This document shows positions 37,352 to 47,000 of a DNA stretch of 54,855 bases, in pieces; the first letter of the stretch is position 1; every line of letters starts with the position of its first letter. The position numbers and the translations under genes are program-made. The stretch is taken from the NCBI GenBank assembly GCA_902557655.1, contig CACEAZ010000011.1, positions 1-54,855 on the forward strand. The letters run 5' to 3'. The notes under the pieces are model-generated. The model worked only from the letters and a program-made list of their open reading frames with translations. It ran no database searches and was not told the DNA's origin. This stretch comes from an uncultured Bacteroidota bacterium. GTDB taxonomy: Bacteria; Bacteroidota; Bacteroidia; Flavobacteriales; Flavobacteriaceae.

Positions 37352-37825
37352 TTAAGATGGGTCTACTAGAAATAAAGGTTGGTCAAACTCAACAGGACTT
37401 GAGTCATCAACTAAAATTTTTACAATTTTACCAGACACCTCCGATTCTATATCATTGAATAATTTCATCGCTTCAATAACACACAAGACTGAACCTTCAC
37501 TTATTGTATCTCCGAGTTCAACAAAAGAAGGTTTATCGGGTGATGGTTTTCTATAGAAAGTACCAATGATAGGGGACTTAATAGTAATAAGATTAGATTC
37601 TTCATCAGACGAATCAGAAACCGGAACTGGCATGGCGGCTTCAGGCTGAGGGACTTGTTGAATTATCGGTTGTTGTGGAGCAACAAAAGAATCATGAACA
37701 ACAACTGGTGAGGGGCCATCGTTCGTTTTGATAGTAATCTTAACATCTTCCATTTCTAATTTAACTTCGCTAGCTCCAGATTTAGCAACAAACTTAATTA
37801 GGTTTTGAATTTCTTTTAGTTTCAT
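37352..37825 (-). CDS. accB: Acetyl-CoA carboxylase, biotin carboxyl carrier protein
   Basis: The 157-residue protein has an N-terminal helix (KLKEIQNLIKFVAKSGASEVKLE), a Pro/Gln-rich linker (about 38-75) and a C-terminal biotinyl domain (about 79-157) with SPIIGTFYRKPSPDKPSFVE. The biotinylation motif is EAMKLF, modified at Lys121; Leu replaces the common Met after the Lys. It carries carboxybiotin between AccC and the carboxyltransferase. It is followed by accC after 13 bp. Upstream is a 519-bp gene-free AT-rich stretch where many related genomes have fabH, so it probably has its own promoter there. Confidence 0.97.
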   Translation of the reverse strand: MKLKEIQNLIKFVAKSGASEVKLEMEDVKITIKTNDGPSPVVVHDSFVAPQQPIIQQVPQPEAAMPVPVSDSSDEESNLITIKSPIIGTFYRKPSPDKPSFVELGDTISEGSVLCVIEAMKLFNDIESEVSGKIVKILVDDSSPVEFDQPLFLVDPS

Positions 37826-38344
37826 ATATAAAAGTTTAATAGGGCAAAATTGGGCACTTTTTGATCAAAAACCAATAAAAAGCGTATAAAATTTAAAAAA
37901 AAGGATCAAAATCAGCAAAAAAACAACGATTTATAGCAAAGAAAGTACACGTATAAAGTTATTATATTCATAATTTTGTTAAATCGAGTATAAAAACAAT
38001 ATAAAACATCATTTATTGATTATTTTAAAGATATTTTAAGCATAAAATCAATTTTTTTAACATTTTTTGTAAAAAAGATACATACAATATGAAATTATAT
38101 TATTACGAATAATTTATTAATTAATTTATGACTAAAAAGTCAAAAAAAACCCAAAAATTAAGATAAATAGTCTCTTTTTTAAATAAATTATTCATTTATG
38201 AGCCATAAATGAATAAAAATGATTAAAATATTAATCAAGATTATAGCATATAATTTTACGAATAATGTAAAATTTTAACAATTATGTAAGGTTTTCACAA
38301 AAAATTACGGAGTTTTTATATATATGACAGAGTTATTATCTTAA
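37826..38344. other. AT-rich gene-free region upstream of accB
   Basis: These 519 bases hold no credible coding frame on either strand and are strikingly AT-rich, with poly-A runs. They contain a perfect 13-bp inverted repeat (38188-38216) and a 7-bp inverted repeat ATTTTAC/GTAAAAT near 38253-38273. They must contain the accB-accC promoter on the minus strand, but no exact TTTG/TAnnTTTG pair was found. The right end meets the truncated S74 gene. This looks like a degraded or replaced segment. Confidence 0.7.
38188..38216. repeat. Perfect 13-bp inverted repeat with 3-nt spacer
   Basis: TTATTCATTTATG and CATAAATGAATAA are exact reverse complements separated by AGC. The arms are AT-rich, so as RNA it would be a weak hairpin. 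The symmetry also fits a dimeric regulator site upstream of accB-accC. Confidence 0.6.
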
Positions 38345-38767
38345 TGTAAAATAATTGGAAATGGAACTTTTGGAAGTTTATCAGATGCTTTTAAGGTGAT
38401 GTTTAATGGTGATGCTACAGTAAGCAATGATCTTACAGTAAGTGGAGATGTAGTGATTTCATCAGATGCAAGATTAAAGTCAAACATCGTATCTCTTGGT
38501 TCTACACTTCCTAAACTATTACAAATAGATGGCAAGTCCTATGAGATGAAAGGCAAACAAAAGATAGGAGTACTTGCACAAGAGATTCAAGAAGTATTTC
38601 CTGAGCTTGTAAGTGAGGATGACAATGAAATGTTGGCAGCAAACTATCAAGGATTAGTGCCTGTACTTATTAATGCATTGAAAGAGCAGCAAGGCGAAAT
38701 AAACAGATTGAAAGACCAGGAAAAAAGATTAGAAAGATTAGAAAAGTTGGTTGCTCAATTAGATTAA
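38345..38767 (+). pseudogene. Truncated S74 intramolecular chaperone (tail-fibre/endosialidase-type) gene remnant
   Basis: A frame starting right after a stop (38342-38344) encodes an S74 chaperone tail. Possible starts are GTG 38396 or ATG 38399, the latter giving 122 residues. The recognisable homology (IIGNGTFGSLSDAFKVMFNG, SSDARLKSNI, the IGVLAQEIQEVFPELV core and a C-terminal coiled coil LKDQEKRLERLEKLV) begins upstream of either start codon, so the fragment has lost its N-terminal part. In flavobacteria such domains end large surface or tail-fibre-like proteins and cleave themselves off after folding. Alone it has nothing to chaperone. It is the only plus-strand gene in a minus-strand block, and its stop overlaps the rpmF stop by 4 bp (TTAA). 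It could still be expressed as a small protein. Confidence 0.7.
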
Positions 38768-38961
38768 GCTTCAGTTTCGGCTGCGTTATCTAATAAAACT
38801 TTTCCTCTATAATAAAGCTTGCCTTCATGCCAGTAAGCTCTGTGATATAAGTGGCTTTCTCCTGTTTTTGAACAAACAGCGACCTGAGGCATTTCAGCCT
38901 TATAGTGAGTTCTTCTTTTGTCTCTTCTAGTTTTTGACGTTTTTCTTTTTGGATGTGCCAT
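38764..38961 (-). CDS. rpmF: 50S ribosomal protein L32
   Basis: The 65-residue protein has the typical start [22 protein letters not shown] and the flavobacterial [24 protein letters not shown] segment. It is complete and of normal length. L32 belongs to the large ribosomal subunit. It lies 11 bp after yceD in the conserved yceD-rpmF arrangement. The usual next gene in this order, fabH, is missing; a truncated S74 gene on the other strand meets its stop codon. Confidence 0.97.
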   Translation of the reverse strand: MAHPKRKTSKTRRDKRRTHYKAEMPQVAVCSKTGESHLYHRAYWHEGKLYYRGKVLLDNAAETEA

Positions 38962-38972
38962 TGTAAACTATT

Positions 38973-39491
38973 TTATTTTTTTAAACTTTTTAACTGCTCC
39001 CATCTAGGGTCGGCTAAATTACTATTTTCTTTTGGTTTAAGATCTTCCAATATATCTAATATTTCTGACTTTAAGCTTCCGTCTTCAACACCAGGATGAA
39101 TTCTCTTAGGCGGCAAAGATAATACAATCAATTCAAATATGTACTGATCAACAAAAAGCTTATGCTCCCCATGAGGTAAAACAAGGATTTCATCGTCCTC
39201 ATCATTGTATTCTTGTCCAAACTTTACTACTAAAGCTGCCTTATGCTTTACAATGCAATCAAATGGCTCGTTGGTCAAATCACAGTTCACGTTTGCTTTT
39301 CCCTTAAGGCTAAAATTTAACTCAAGAAGTGTTGATTTTTTAATTAAATCAATATCGATGTCCACAGAGACATCATTAAAATCAGAAAAATTAAATTTAT
39401 CAAAGAACTTTTTATCTGCATTAAAATTAAACTGATGGTTTCCAATCTTTAAACCTGCAAATTCGATTTTATATTTGCTGTTGGGCTTCAT
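38973..39491 (-). CDS. YceD/DUF177 family protein
   Basis: The 172-residue acidic protein has the DUF177 core: YKIEFAGLKIGNHQFNF at the start, LKGKANVNCDLTNEPFDC in the middle and a KLFVDQYIFELIVLSLPPKRIHPG segment. YceD proteins are encoded next to rpmF in most bacteria and are linked to 23S rRNA accumulation or ribosome assembly; the mechanism is not settled. The CxxTxEPF-like motif (CDLTNEPFDC) is conserved. It precedes rpmF by 11 bp and follows pdxA by 84 bp. Confidence 0.93.
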   Translation of the reverse strand: MKPNSKYKIEFAGLKIGNHQFNFNADKKFFDKFNFSDFNDVSVDIDIDLIKKSTLLELNFSLKGKANVNCDLTNEPFDCIVKHKAALVVKFGQEYNDEDDEILVLPHGEHKLFVDQYIFELIVLSLPPKRIHPGVEDGSLKSEILDILEDLKPKENSNLADPRWEQLKSLKK

Positions 39492-39575
39492 CTTTAAAAA
39501 TTTAAGGCGAGCAAATATATAAATTTTCTTGAAAAGTAAACAGATTTGCAGAATTGAATTAAGCTGTTTTTGCTT

Positions 39576-40604
39576 TTAAAGTTTGTCTTTAGAATACTCA
39601 TCGTGAGTTTTTCTCATTTTATATATGTCTAAGGCCAAAAAAACAGAAGTTAAAAAGGAGTCTTTTGAAGCCTCTCCTTTCCCTGCGATTCTATAAGCTG
39701 TACCGTGGTCTGGCGATGTTCTAATTCTCTCCAGGCCTGATGAATAGTTAACGCCCTTACCAAATGAAAGCGTTTTAAATGGAATCAGTCCTTGGTCATG
39801 AAATGAGGCTACCGTTATGTCGTATTTTTTATATTCTAAACTCCCAAAAAAACTATCAGATGAGAATGGGCCATAAACGAGAAATCCATTGTCATTCATC
39901 TCTTTTATAACGGGTACAGTTACCTCCTGATCATTTTTTGCAATGACACCGCCGTCTCCTGCATGAGGGTCAATAGATAAAATTGCAATTTTTGGTTTTT
40001 CAATCTGAAAATCTCTAATCAATGTATTGTGTAAGTTTTTTATTTTGGCCCTAACTAAATCCTTAGTGATTGTTTCTGTAACTTTTGAAATTGGTATGTG
40101 CTCGGTTAGCAGTGCAACTTTTAATTCATCTGAAACCATCATCATCACAGCACTTCCATCAATTTGACTGTCTAAATAATCTGTGTGGCCCATAAAATTA
40201 AAACTATCAGAGTGAATAGCCTCTTTATTAATAGGTGTTGTAACCAAAACATCAATTTTCTTATCCTTTAAATCCTGAACTGAATTTTTTATTGACTGGT
40301 AGGCTGTTTTACCCATTTCTTTATTCATCTGGCCAAAAGAAACATCTGCGAATGTTTTAAAATTATCGATTACATTGATTTTGTTTTCTTGGGATTCTTT
40401 AGGTGAATTAATTTTGTTAAAAGAAAGAACTAACCCAATGTGGCTTGAAATATATTCTAAGTTCTTTATGGGGGCATATATTATTGGAGTAATTAGGCTA
40501 AGTAGTTTATTGTCAGCCAATAAACTCAAAAGAATTTCTGCACCAACGCCATTCATGTCGCCAGAGGTAAAACCAACTTTAATTTTAATTTTTTGTTCTT
40601 CCAA
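39576..40604 (-). CDS. pdxA: 4-hydroxythreonine-4-phosphate dehydrogenase
   Basis: The 342-residue protein has the PdxA signatures: GFTSGDMNGVGAEI at the N-terminus, VTTPINKEA, the metal-site NFMGHTDYL with its His, LSIDPHAGDGGVI, SFHDQGLIPFK and RTSPDHGTAYRIAGKGEA. It oxidises 4-phospho-hydroxy-L-threonine with NAD in the DXP-dependent pyridoxal phosphate pathway. It is divergent from ribE across a 56-bp spacer, and yceD-rpmF follow on the same strand. Both divergent genes belong to cofactor biosynthesis. Confidence 0.96.
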   Translation of the reverse strand: MEEQKIKIKVGFTSGDMNGVGAEILLSLLADNKLLSLITPIIYAPIKNLEYISSHIGLVLSFNKINSPKESQENKINVIDNFKTFADVSFGQMNKEMGKTAYQSIKNSVQDLKDKKIDVLVTTPINKEAIHSDSFNFMGHTDYLDSQIDGSAVMMMVSDELKVALLTEHIPISKVTETITKDLVRAKIKNLHNTLIRDFQIEKPKIAILSIDPHAGDGGVIAKNDQEVTVPVIKEMNDNGFLVYGPFSSDSFFGSLEYKKYDITVASFHDQGLIPFKTLSFGKGVNYSSGLERIRTSPDHGTAYRIAGKGEASKDSFLTSVFLALDIYKMRKTHDEYSKDKL

Positions 40605-40660
40605 GGGAATTATAATTATCTAGTAATATTTCTGTAAATTTATCAAATTAACGAGAGATT

Positions 40661-41251
40661 ATGTTTACCGGAATCGTAGAAAGTTTAGGAAAAATCACAA
40701 ATATTAATGTCAGCCAGGGTAATGTTGATTTTACAGTAAAAAGCAATATTAGCAAAGAGCTTAAAATAGACCAAAGCGTTTCGCACAACGGGGTATGTTT
40801 AACGGTTGTTGATTTAAAAAACGACGCGCATACCGTAACGGCTGTGAAAGAGACTCTTGACAAATCATCTTTAAACAACTTTAATGTGGGAGATCATATA
40901 AATCTTGAGCGAGCAATGAAACTTGGAGAAAGATTGGATGGGCACCTGGTTCAGGGTCATGTTGATGGAACTGCAGTTTGTACAGACAAAGCTTTAAACG
41001 AAGGAAGCTGGATTTTTAAGTTTGAGTTTGAAAAAGAAATGGCAAAACTTGTTATTGAAAAGGGGTCAATATGTATTGATGGGGTTAGCTTAACTTTGTT
41101 TGGCATAAAAGAAAACTCCTTTAGTGTGACAATTATACCCTATACCTATGAAAACACAACGTTTAAATCTTTAGAGCCCGGAAACATAGTAAATATCGAA
41201 TACGACATGATTGGCAAGTATCTTGCTAGATTTAATAACCTAAAACTATAA
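40661..41251 (+). CDS. ribE: Riboflavin synthase, alpha subunit
   Basis: The 196-residue protein consists of two lumazine-binding repeats. The first starts MFTGIVESLGKI with SVSHNGVCLTVVD, and the second has GHLVQGHVDGTAV and GSICIDGVSLTLFGI. It dismutates two 6,7-dimethyl-8-ribityllumazine molecules into riboflavin. The conserved N-terminal MFTGIVE confirms the start. It is the first of four plus-strand genes with gaps of 3, 4 and 0 bp, so it is the likely promoter-proximal gene. It is divergent from pdxA. Confidence 0.97.
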   Translation: MFTGIVESLGKITNINVSQGNVDFTVKSNISKELKIDQSVSHNGVCLTVVDLKNDAHTVTAVKETLDKSSLNNFNVGDHINLERAMKLGERLDGHLVQGHVDGTAVCTDKALNEGSWIFKFEFEKEMAKLVIEKGSICIDGVSLTLFGIKENSFSVTIIPYTYENTTFKSLEPGNIVNIEYDMIGKYLARFNNLKL

Positions 41252-41254
41252 ATA

Positions 41255-41794
41255 ATGAAAACCTTTTTAAAAATATTTGGAGCCTTGTTTTTGGCTTTTG
41301 TTCTATACATATCTTACATGATCGCTTTTCCGGTTAGCCCGAAAGAAACTGTTAACTATAGCGCTGACAATTCAGACTTTGAGGTAATTTACAGCCGTCC
41401 ATATAAAAACGGTCGTTTGATATTTGGTTCTAAAGACGAGGGCGCTCTTGTACCTTTTCGGGATTATTGGAGAACGGGTGCAAATGCTGCTACTACATTT
41501 GAAACCTCTAATGATATTGTTTTTAATGACCAAAAACTAAAAGCTGGAAAATACAGGTTGTACACAACGCCAAATGTTGAAACCTGGAAAGTCATGTTAA
41601 ACTCAGAGGCTGATAAGTTTTTTGCAATTTCAGAACCAGACTACTCAAAGGATATCTTATCAACTAAGGTTCCTTCGAGATCGGATCTTGAGATTCCGGT
41701 GGAGCAATTTACTATAAATTTTTCTCAGGACTCAACAGGGTATAAAATGAATCTTGTTTGGGACAAAACTATGGTGTCAATCCCTTTAAAATAA
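41255..41794 (+). CDS. DUF2911 domain protein, membrane-anchored
   Basis: The 179-residue protein has one N-terminal hydrophobic segment (FGALFLAFVLYISYMIAFPV), probably an uncleaved anchor. The DUF2911 domain contains VIYSRPYKNGRLIFG, ALVPFRDYWRTGANAATTFE, LKAGKYRLYTTPN and a beta-strand ending MNLVWDKTMVSIPLK. The domain is common in Bacteroidota and its function is not known. The fold is expected to be all-beta and periplasmic. It lies 3 bp after ribE and 4 bp before an amidohydrolase-like gene, so it is co-transcribed with both. Confidence 0.9.
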   Translation: MKTFLKIFGALFLAFVLYISYMIAFPVSPKETVNYSADNSDFEVIYSRPYKNGRLIFGSKDEGALVPFRDYWRTGANAATTFETSNDIVFNDQKLKAGKYRLYTTPNVETWKVMLNSEADKFFAISEPDYSKDILSTKVPSRSDLEIPVEQFTINFSQDSTGYKMNLVWDKTMVSIPLK

Positions 41795-41798
41795 AAAC

Positions 41799-42941
41799 AT
41801 GTTTAGCTTAAAGAACTTATTCAAAACACTGGGTTTTATTTTTGTTATTACACTATCGATTTATTATGCTATTGACACAGTTCAATACAAAAACAACATA
41901 ATGAGCTTTGAGGATTACGATCCTCCATCATCTTTAAAAGTTAAGGGGGAAGTAATAAAAAAGGCTAAATTCACATTTATTGACGTACACAGTCATTTAT
42001 GGAATATGCCCCTAATGGATCTTGACGAGCTTGTTGCAGAGATGGATGAAATAAACATGGGATACATTGTTAATCTTAGTGGTTCTGGTTTTGGTCCTCA
42101 AGCCGCTAAAGACGCATATTTTGACAAATCAACAGAGAATATAAAAGAAAATCAACCTGGAAGAATTGGTTTATTTGTAAATGTTGATTTTAACTCCATT
42201 GACGTTGAAAATCATGTTGAAAATCAAGTAAATGTAATAAGGGGTGCTGTTGCCAAAGGAGCAATTGGACTGAAAGTATATAAAGGGTTGGGGTTGACAA
42301 ACAAAGACTCCAAAGGAAATCGGGTTGCGGTTGATGATGAAAGGCTTGGGCCTATATGGGATGTTTGTGGAGAGTTGGGCATTCCTGTTTTAATCCACTC
42401 TGCTGATCCTTTCCAGTTTTGGCAGGACAAAGATGATCAAAATGAAAGGTGGTTTGAATTAAAGGAAAAGCCAAACAGGTATTACGGCGACTCAGACTTT
42501 ATTCCCCCTTTTGAAGATATTATCAAAGAGCAGCATACAGTTTTTGACCGACATAAAAACACAACTTTTATCAATGCTCACCTTGGCTGGATGGGTAATG
42601 ATTTAAAGAGACTTGGCGAACATCTTGACAAGTATCCAAATGTTGTTACAGAGTTTGGAGCAGTGATTGCTGAGCTTGGAAGACAACCCAAAACTGCGAG
42701 ACAATTTTTTATTGATTATCAAGACAGAATTATGTTTGGAAAGGACTCGTATAACAAAGAGGAGTTTTATACTTATTTTAGGGTATTAGAATCTGACGAT
42801 GAATACTTTAGTTATTTTAGAAAAAGGCATGCTTTTTGGAAGATGTATGGTCTAAACCTCCCTGACGAGGTTTTAAAAAAGGTATACTATAAAAACGCTC
42901 TTAAACTATTTCCGTCAATAGATAAAAAATTATTTGAATAA
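41799..42941 (+). CDS. Amidohydrolase family protein (Amidohydro_2-type TIM barrel), membrane-anchored
   Basis: The 380-residue protein has an N-terminal hydrophobic anchor (TLGFIFVITLSIYYAI). A metal-dependent hydrolase barrel follows, with FIDVHSHLW (His64, His66), a His in VLIHSADP, a His in TTFINAHLGWMG, and an Asp in RIMFGKDSY. The metal-ligand set looks complete, so it should be an active hydrolase or decarboxylase. Members of this superfamily act on many substrates, and I cannot name one. Export across the inner membrane is unusual for the Amidohydro_2 group and is repeatedly seen in Bacteroidota. It sits in the ribE operon-like run and overlaps nothing; the next gene begins immediately after its stop. 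Confidence 0.88.
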   Translation: MFSLKNLFKTLGFIFVITLSIYYAIDTVQYKNNIMSFEDYDPPSSLKVKGEVIKKAKFTFIDVHSHLWNMPLMDLDELVAEMDEINMGYIVNLSGSGFGPQAAKDAYFDKSTENIKENQPGRIGLFVNVDFNSIDVENHVENQVNVIRGAVAKGAIGLKVYKGLGLTNKDSKGNRVAVDDERLGPIWDVCGELGIPVLIHSADPFQFWQDKDDQNERWFELKEKPNRYYGDSDFIPPFEDIIKEQHTVFDRHKNTTFINAHLGWMGNDLKRLGEHLDKYPNVVTEFGAVIAELGRQPKTARQFFIDYQDRIMFGKDSYNKEEFYTYFRVLESDDEYFSYFRKRHAFWKMYGLNLPDEVLKKVYYKNALKLFPSIDKKLFE

Positions 42942-43964
42942 ATGAAAAAAATTATATTAGTAATCATAATGCTAAGTTTTCAGGTCAAGAACTCACAAAA
43001 TATTAGTGGGGTAGAAAACTTCTTGTTAGCATCAGAAGAAGATAAAAATCTTTTAGTAAATAATTATTTTAGCCCTTTGTTTAAATCTCTTCAAGTTTCT
43101 ATGAATGAAGGGTGGTCTAGGAGTGCCAAAACACACAAAAAATTTGGTTTTGACCTTACTTTTTTTGCCTCTGCAGTGGAAATTCCTGAAAGTGAAAAAA
43201 GCTTTGAAATTCTTGGGTTTAATAACTTAACCTCCAGCTCAAACAGTATACCCACAATCTTCGGAGAAGAAACCAATGAAAGCCTAAGTGTTAGTTTTCA
43301 ACCAGCGGGTGAAGATTATACAATTTCAGCTAGTTTTCCTGCAGCTAACGGATATGGTTCTATTTTAAAAGAGGGGCGAATGATTCTTCCCAACATACAG
43401 TTCTCAATAGGCTTGCCGTTTAAAACCGATTTAATTTTAAGGTATATTCCCGAATCGAGATTTAGAGGAGCTGAACTCAGCTCACTTGGAGTAGGTATCA
43501 AGCACAATTTGATGCAATATTTTAAACCTGGCAAAGTTTTACCCGTGAATATTGCTGTTCTAGCGACTCATTCGTCAACTGACGGGTCTTACAATTTTGG
43601 AGATAATTCACAAATCGAAGGAAATAATCAAGGAATGTATTTAGACATAAATAGCTATACCTACGGCCTTGTAGGGTCTTTAGACCTAAAAGTTCTTAGT
43701 ATTTATTCCTCTATCTCTAAGGTGAATACAAAAAGCCAGTTTGAAGTTAATGGAGATTATGTGTTAAACTACAACTCATCACTTACTGGAAGTCAAAATA
43801 TTCAGATTGCAGTGAGTGATCCCGTATCAATAGAGAATAAGCTCGATTATTTGAAAAAAAATGTAGGTGTTTCTCTAAACTTTCCTGGTATTAAATTTTT
43901 CTTGGACTATACAATTCATGACTACAACTCTATAAATGCAGGAATTTCAATAGGCTTAAGATAA
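42942..43964 (+). CDS. DUF6588 family outer membrane-like protein
   Basis: The 340-residue protein has a signal peptide (IILVIIMLSFQVKNSQ). It is beta-strand rich, with alternating patterns such as SIGLPFKTDLILRYIP, GVGIKHNLMQYF, YGLVGSLDLKVLSIYSSIS and GINAGISIGLR-like C-terminal strands, which suggests an outer membrane barrel. It resembles the DUF6588 family of Bacteroidota, whose function is not known. LLVNNYFSPLFKSLQVSMNEGW near the start is the recognisable family opening. It starts the base after the amidohydrolase stop and ends the four-gene ribE run. Confidence 0.82.
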   Translation: MKKIILVIIMLSFQVKNSQNISGVENFLLASEEDKNLLVNNYFSPLFKSLQVSMNEGWSRSAKTHKKFGFDLTFFASAVEIPESEKSFEILGFNNLTSSSNSIPTIFGEETNESLSVSFQPAGEDYTISASFPAANGYGSILKEGRMILPNIQFSIGLPFKTDLILRYIPESRFRGAELSSLGVGIKHNLMQYFKPGKVLPVNIAVLATHSSTDGSYNFGDNSQIEGNNQGMYLDINSYTYGLVGSLDLKVLSIYSSISKVNTKSQFEVNGDYVLNYNSSLTGSQNIQIAVSDPVSIENKLDYLKKNVGVSLNFPGIKFFLDYTIHDYNSINAGISIGLR

Positions 43965-44048
43965 TTGCAATTTAAAAAATTTTGTATTTTAGCAAACCGT
44001 TTTGCATTCTAAGCAGGACGATTGGACTGAAACAAAAAAATAAATTGT

Positions 44049-47000
44049 ATGAAATCATTGAAGCTATTATTAGTTTCCTTAGCTATCCTTTTCTCCCATA
44101 ATCTTGTAGTGGGACAAAGCTCTAAGGAGTCAAAAAAATCGAAAGATCCTGTTAAATCTGCACTTAATGGGTTTAAATTTAGAAGTATTGGGCCTGCTTT
44201 TATGTCAGGTAGAATCGCTGATATTGCAATTGATCCTAAAAATGAAAATGTTTGGTATGTTGCTGTGGGTTCAGGTGGTGTTTGGAAAACCGAAAATTCA
44301 GGAACAACTTGGGTGCCACTAACTGATAATATGCCTTTTTATTCTACTGGCTGTATAACGATTGATCCCCATAACAATTCTTCTATTTGGCTTGGTACAG
44401 GTGAAAATGTTGGTGGAAGACATGTTGGTATTGGACACGGAGTTTATCACAGTACAGATGGTGGTAAGTCTTGGAAAGATATGGGTTTAAAAAAATCTGA
44501 ACACATATCTAAAATTATTGTTCATCCAGAAGACCCTAACACGCTTTGGGTAGCATCTCAAGGTCCGCTATGGAGTCCGGGAGGTGAAAGAGGATTGTTC
44601 AAAACAACTGATGGTGGTAAAACATGGAAAAATACATTAGAAATTAACGAATGGACAGGTGTTACTGATTTAGTAATCGATCCAACAAACCCAGATATTC
44701 TCTACGCTGCCAGCTGGCAAAAACATAGAAATGTTGCTGCTCTTATTGGTGGTGGGCCTGGGACTTCATTATACAAAAGTATTGACGGGGGAGACAGTTG
44801 GTCTAAAATTGATAAAGGCCTTCCAGGATCAAACAAAGGAAAAATCGGTTTAGCTATTTCTCCTATGCAACCGAATGTATTGTATGCCGCTGTTGAGCTT
44901 GACAAAAGAGCTGGAGCTGTATATCGATCTGAAAATAGCGGTGGTAGTTGGTCAAAAATGTCAGATACAGTTTCTGGTGGTACAGGGCCTCACTATTACC
45001 AAGAGCTAGTTGCTTCGCCGCATGTTTTTGATAAAATTTATTTAATGAATGTAAGAGTTTTGGTTTCAGATAATGGAGGTAAGACTTTCTACACTATGAC
45101 CGAAAGAAAAAAACATTCTGACAACCATTCATTGACATTTAAAGCAAATGATCCAAATTACATGCTAATTGGAACAGACGGTGGTATTTATGAATCTTTT
45201 GACGACTCTGCAAGCTGGAAGTTTGTAGGAAACCTTCCTTTGACACAGTTTTATAAACTTGCTGTTGATGACGCAGAACCATTCTATAATATTTATGGCG
45301 GAACACAAGACAACAACACGCAAGGAGGGCCTTCAAGAACATTCAAAAGGAGCGGTATTTCAAACGCTGATTGGTATGTTGTGTTGGGTGGTGATGGTCA
45401 CCAACCTGCCACGGAGCCTGGAAATCCAGATATTATTTACGCTCAGTCACAGCAAGGATATATTAATAGAATTGATATGACTAATGGAGAGGCTGTTAGT
45501 GTTAGGCCTCAAGAAGATATAGACGAGCCTTATGAAAGATTTAATTGGGATTCTCCAATTCTTGTAAGCTACCACGACCCCAAAAGATTGTATTTTGGAA
45601 CACAAAGAGTTTGGAGGTCTGAAAATAGAGGGGACAGTTGGGCTGCAGTTTCTGGGGATTTAACCAAAGACGAAGAAAGGCTTGCGCTTCCAATTATGGG
45701 AAGGACTCAAAGTTTTGACAATGCATGGGATGTCTATGCCATGTCTACGTACAATACTATTACATCATTGTCTGAATCTAGAATAGATGAAAATATTCTA
45801 TATGCAGGTACAGATGATGGAATAATTCAATACACTAAAGATGGAGGTGCTAGCTGGTCAAAAATGACAGTTGATAATCTTCCTGGCACACCCTCAAGTG
45901 CTTTTGTAAATGACATAAAAGCGGATCTTCATGACACTGAAACCGCTTATGTGCTGTTAGACAACCACAAGTTTGGAGACTACAAGCCGTATATATTTAA
46001 AACATCAAATGGTGGAAAAAAATGGACTTCTATTTCCAATGGAATTCCTGATGGAACTTTAGTTTGGAGAATTGTACAAGACCATGTGAATCCAAATTTA
46101 CTTTTTCTTGGAACCGAATATGGTGTATATATAAGCTTGAATCAAGGGGAAAAATGGCATAAGTTTTCTAACGGGCTTCCAACAATCCCTGTTAGAGATT
46201 TAGCTGTTCAAAAAAGAGAAAATGACCTAGTATTAGCAACTTTTGGTAGAAGTTTTTATATTCTTGATGACTATAGTGCCTTAAGAGATTTAAGTGAGGA
46301 GACTTTGAGTAAAGACGGTGTGATTTTTAAGCCAAGAAAAGCGCTTCAGTTTAATCAAATTCCTGGTGGAACGAGTAGTGATGGTGGTCAAACATATTAT
46401 GCTAAAAACCCAGAATATGGTGCGAGCATAACTTATTTTGTTAAAGACGCTCCCTCTTCAATGAAATCAGAAAGAAAAAAATCTGAAAAGTCTAAAAAAG
46501 ATGGGGATATTCCTTTTCCTGGCTGGGAGACGCTAGATAAAGAAAATTCTGAACAAAAAAATCAGGTTATTCTTGTTGTAAAGGACAAAGCTGGGGAAAT
46601 TGTTACTAAAATTTCTGGCCCCCTTAAAAAAGGTATGTCAAGAGTAAACTGGAATTTAACAAGTTCAATTCCTACAACTATAAATGCATCGTCAAGGGGA
46701 TGGAGAGGTTCTGGTGGCGGAATAAGAACACAGGTAGATCCTGGAGCCTATGACTTATTTTTAAACAAGAGAGTTAACGGGGTGGTAACTGAAATTGCTG
46801 GGCCTGTTGAGTTAGAAGTTGAAAAAATTAGGTCTGGAACTTTAACTAACCCTATGAAAGATGAACATGATCAATATTATAAAAATCTTGCAGATTTTTC
46901 ATCAGTGGTAAATACATATCAACACAAGTTTGAAAAAGCAAATACAAGGGTTTCAACCTACCAAAGAATGCTTATGCAAATAACAACCAATATTCCTGAA

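Noticed and set aside
38102-38266. Repeated TTACGAATAAT in the accB upstream region
   Set aside because: Only two 11-nt copies in strongly AT-biased sequence; not enough for a claimed repeat family or CRISPR-like array.
38345-38767. S74 tail-fibre-type domain as sign of a prophage
   Set aside because: No integrase, capsid, terminase or lysis gene is nearby; S74 tails also end ordinary flavobacterial surface proteins.
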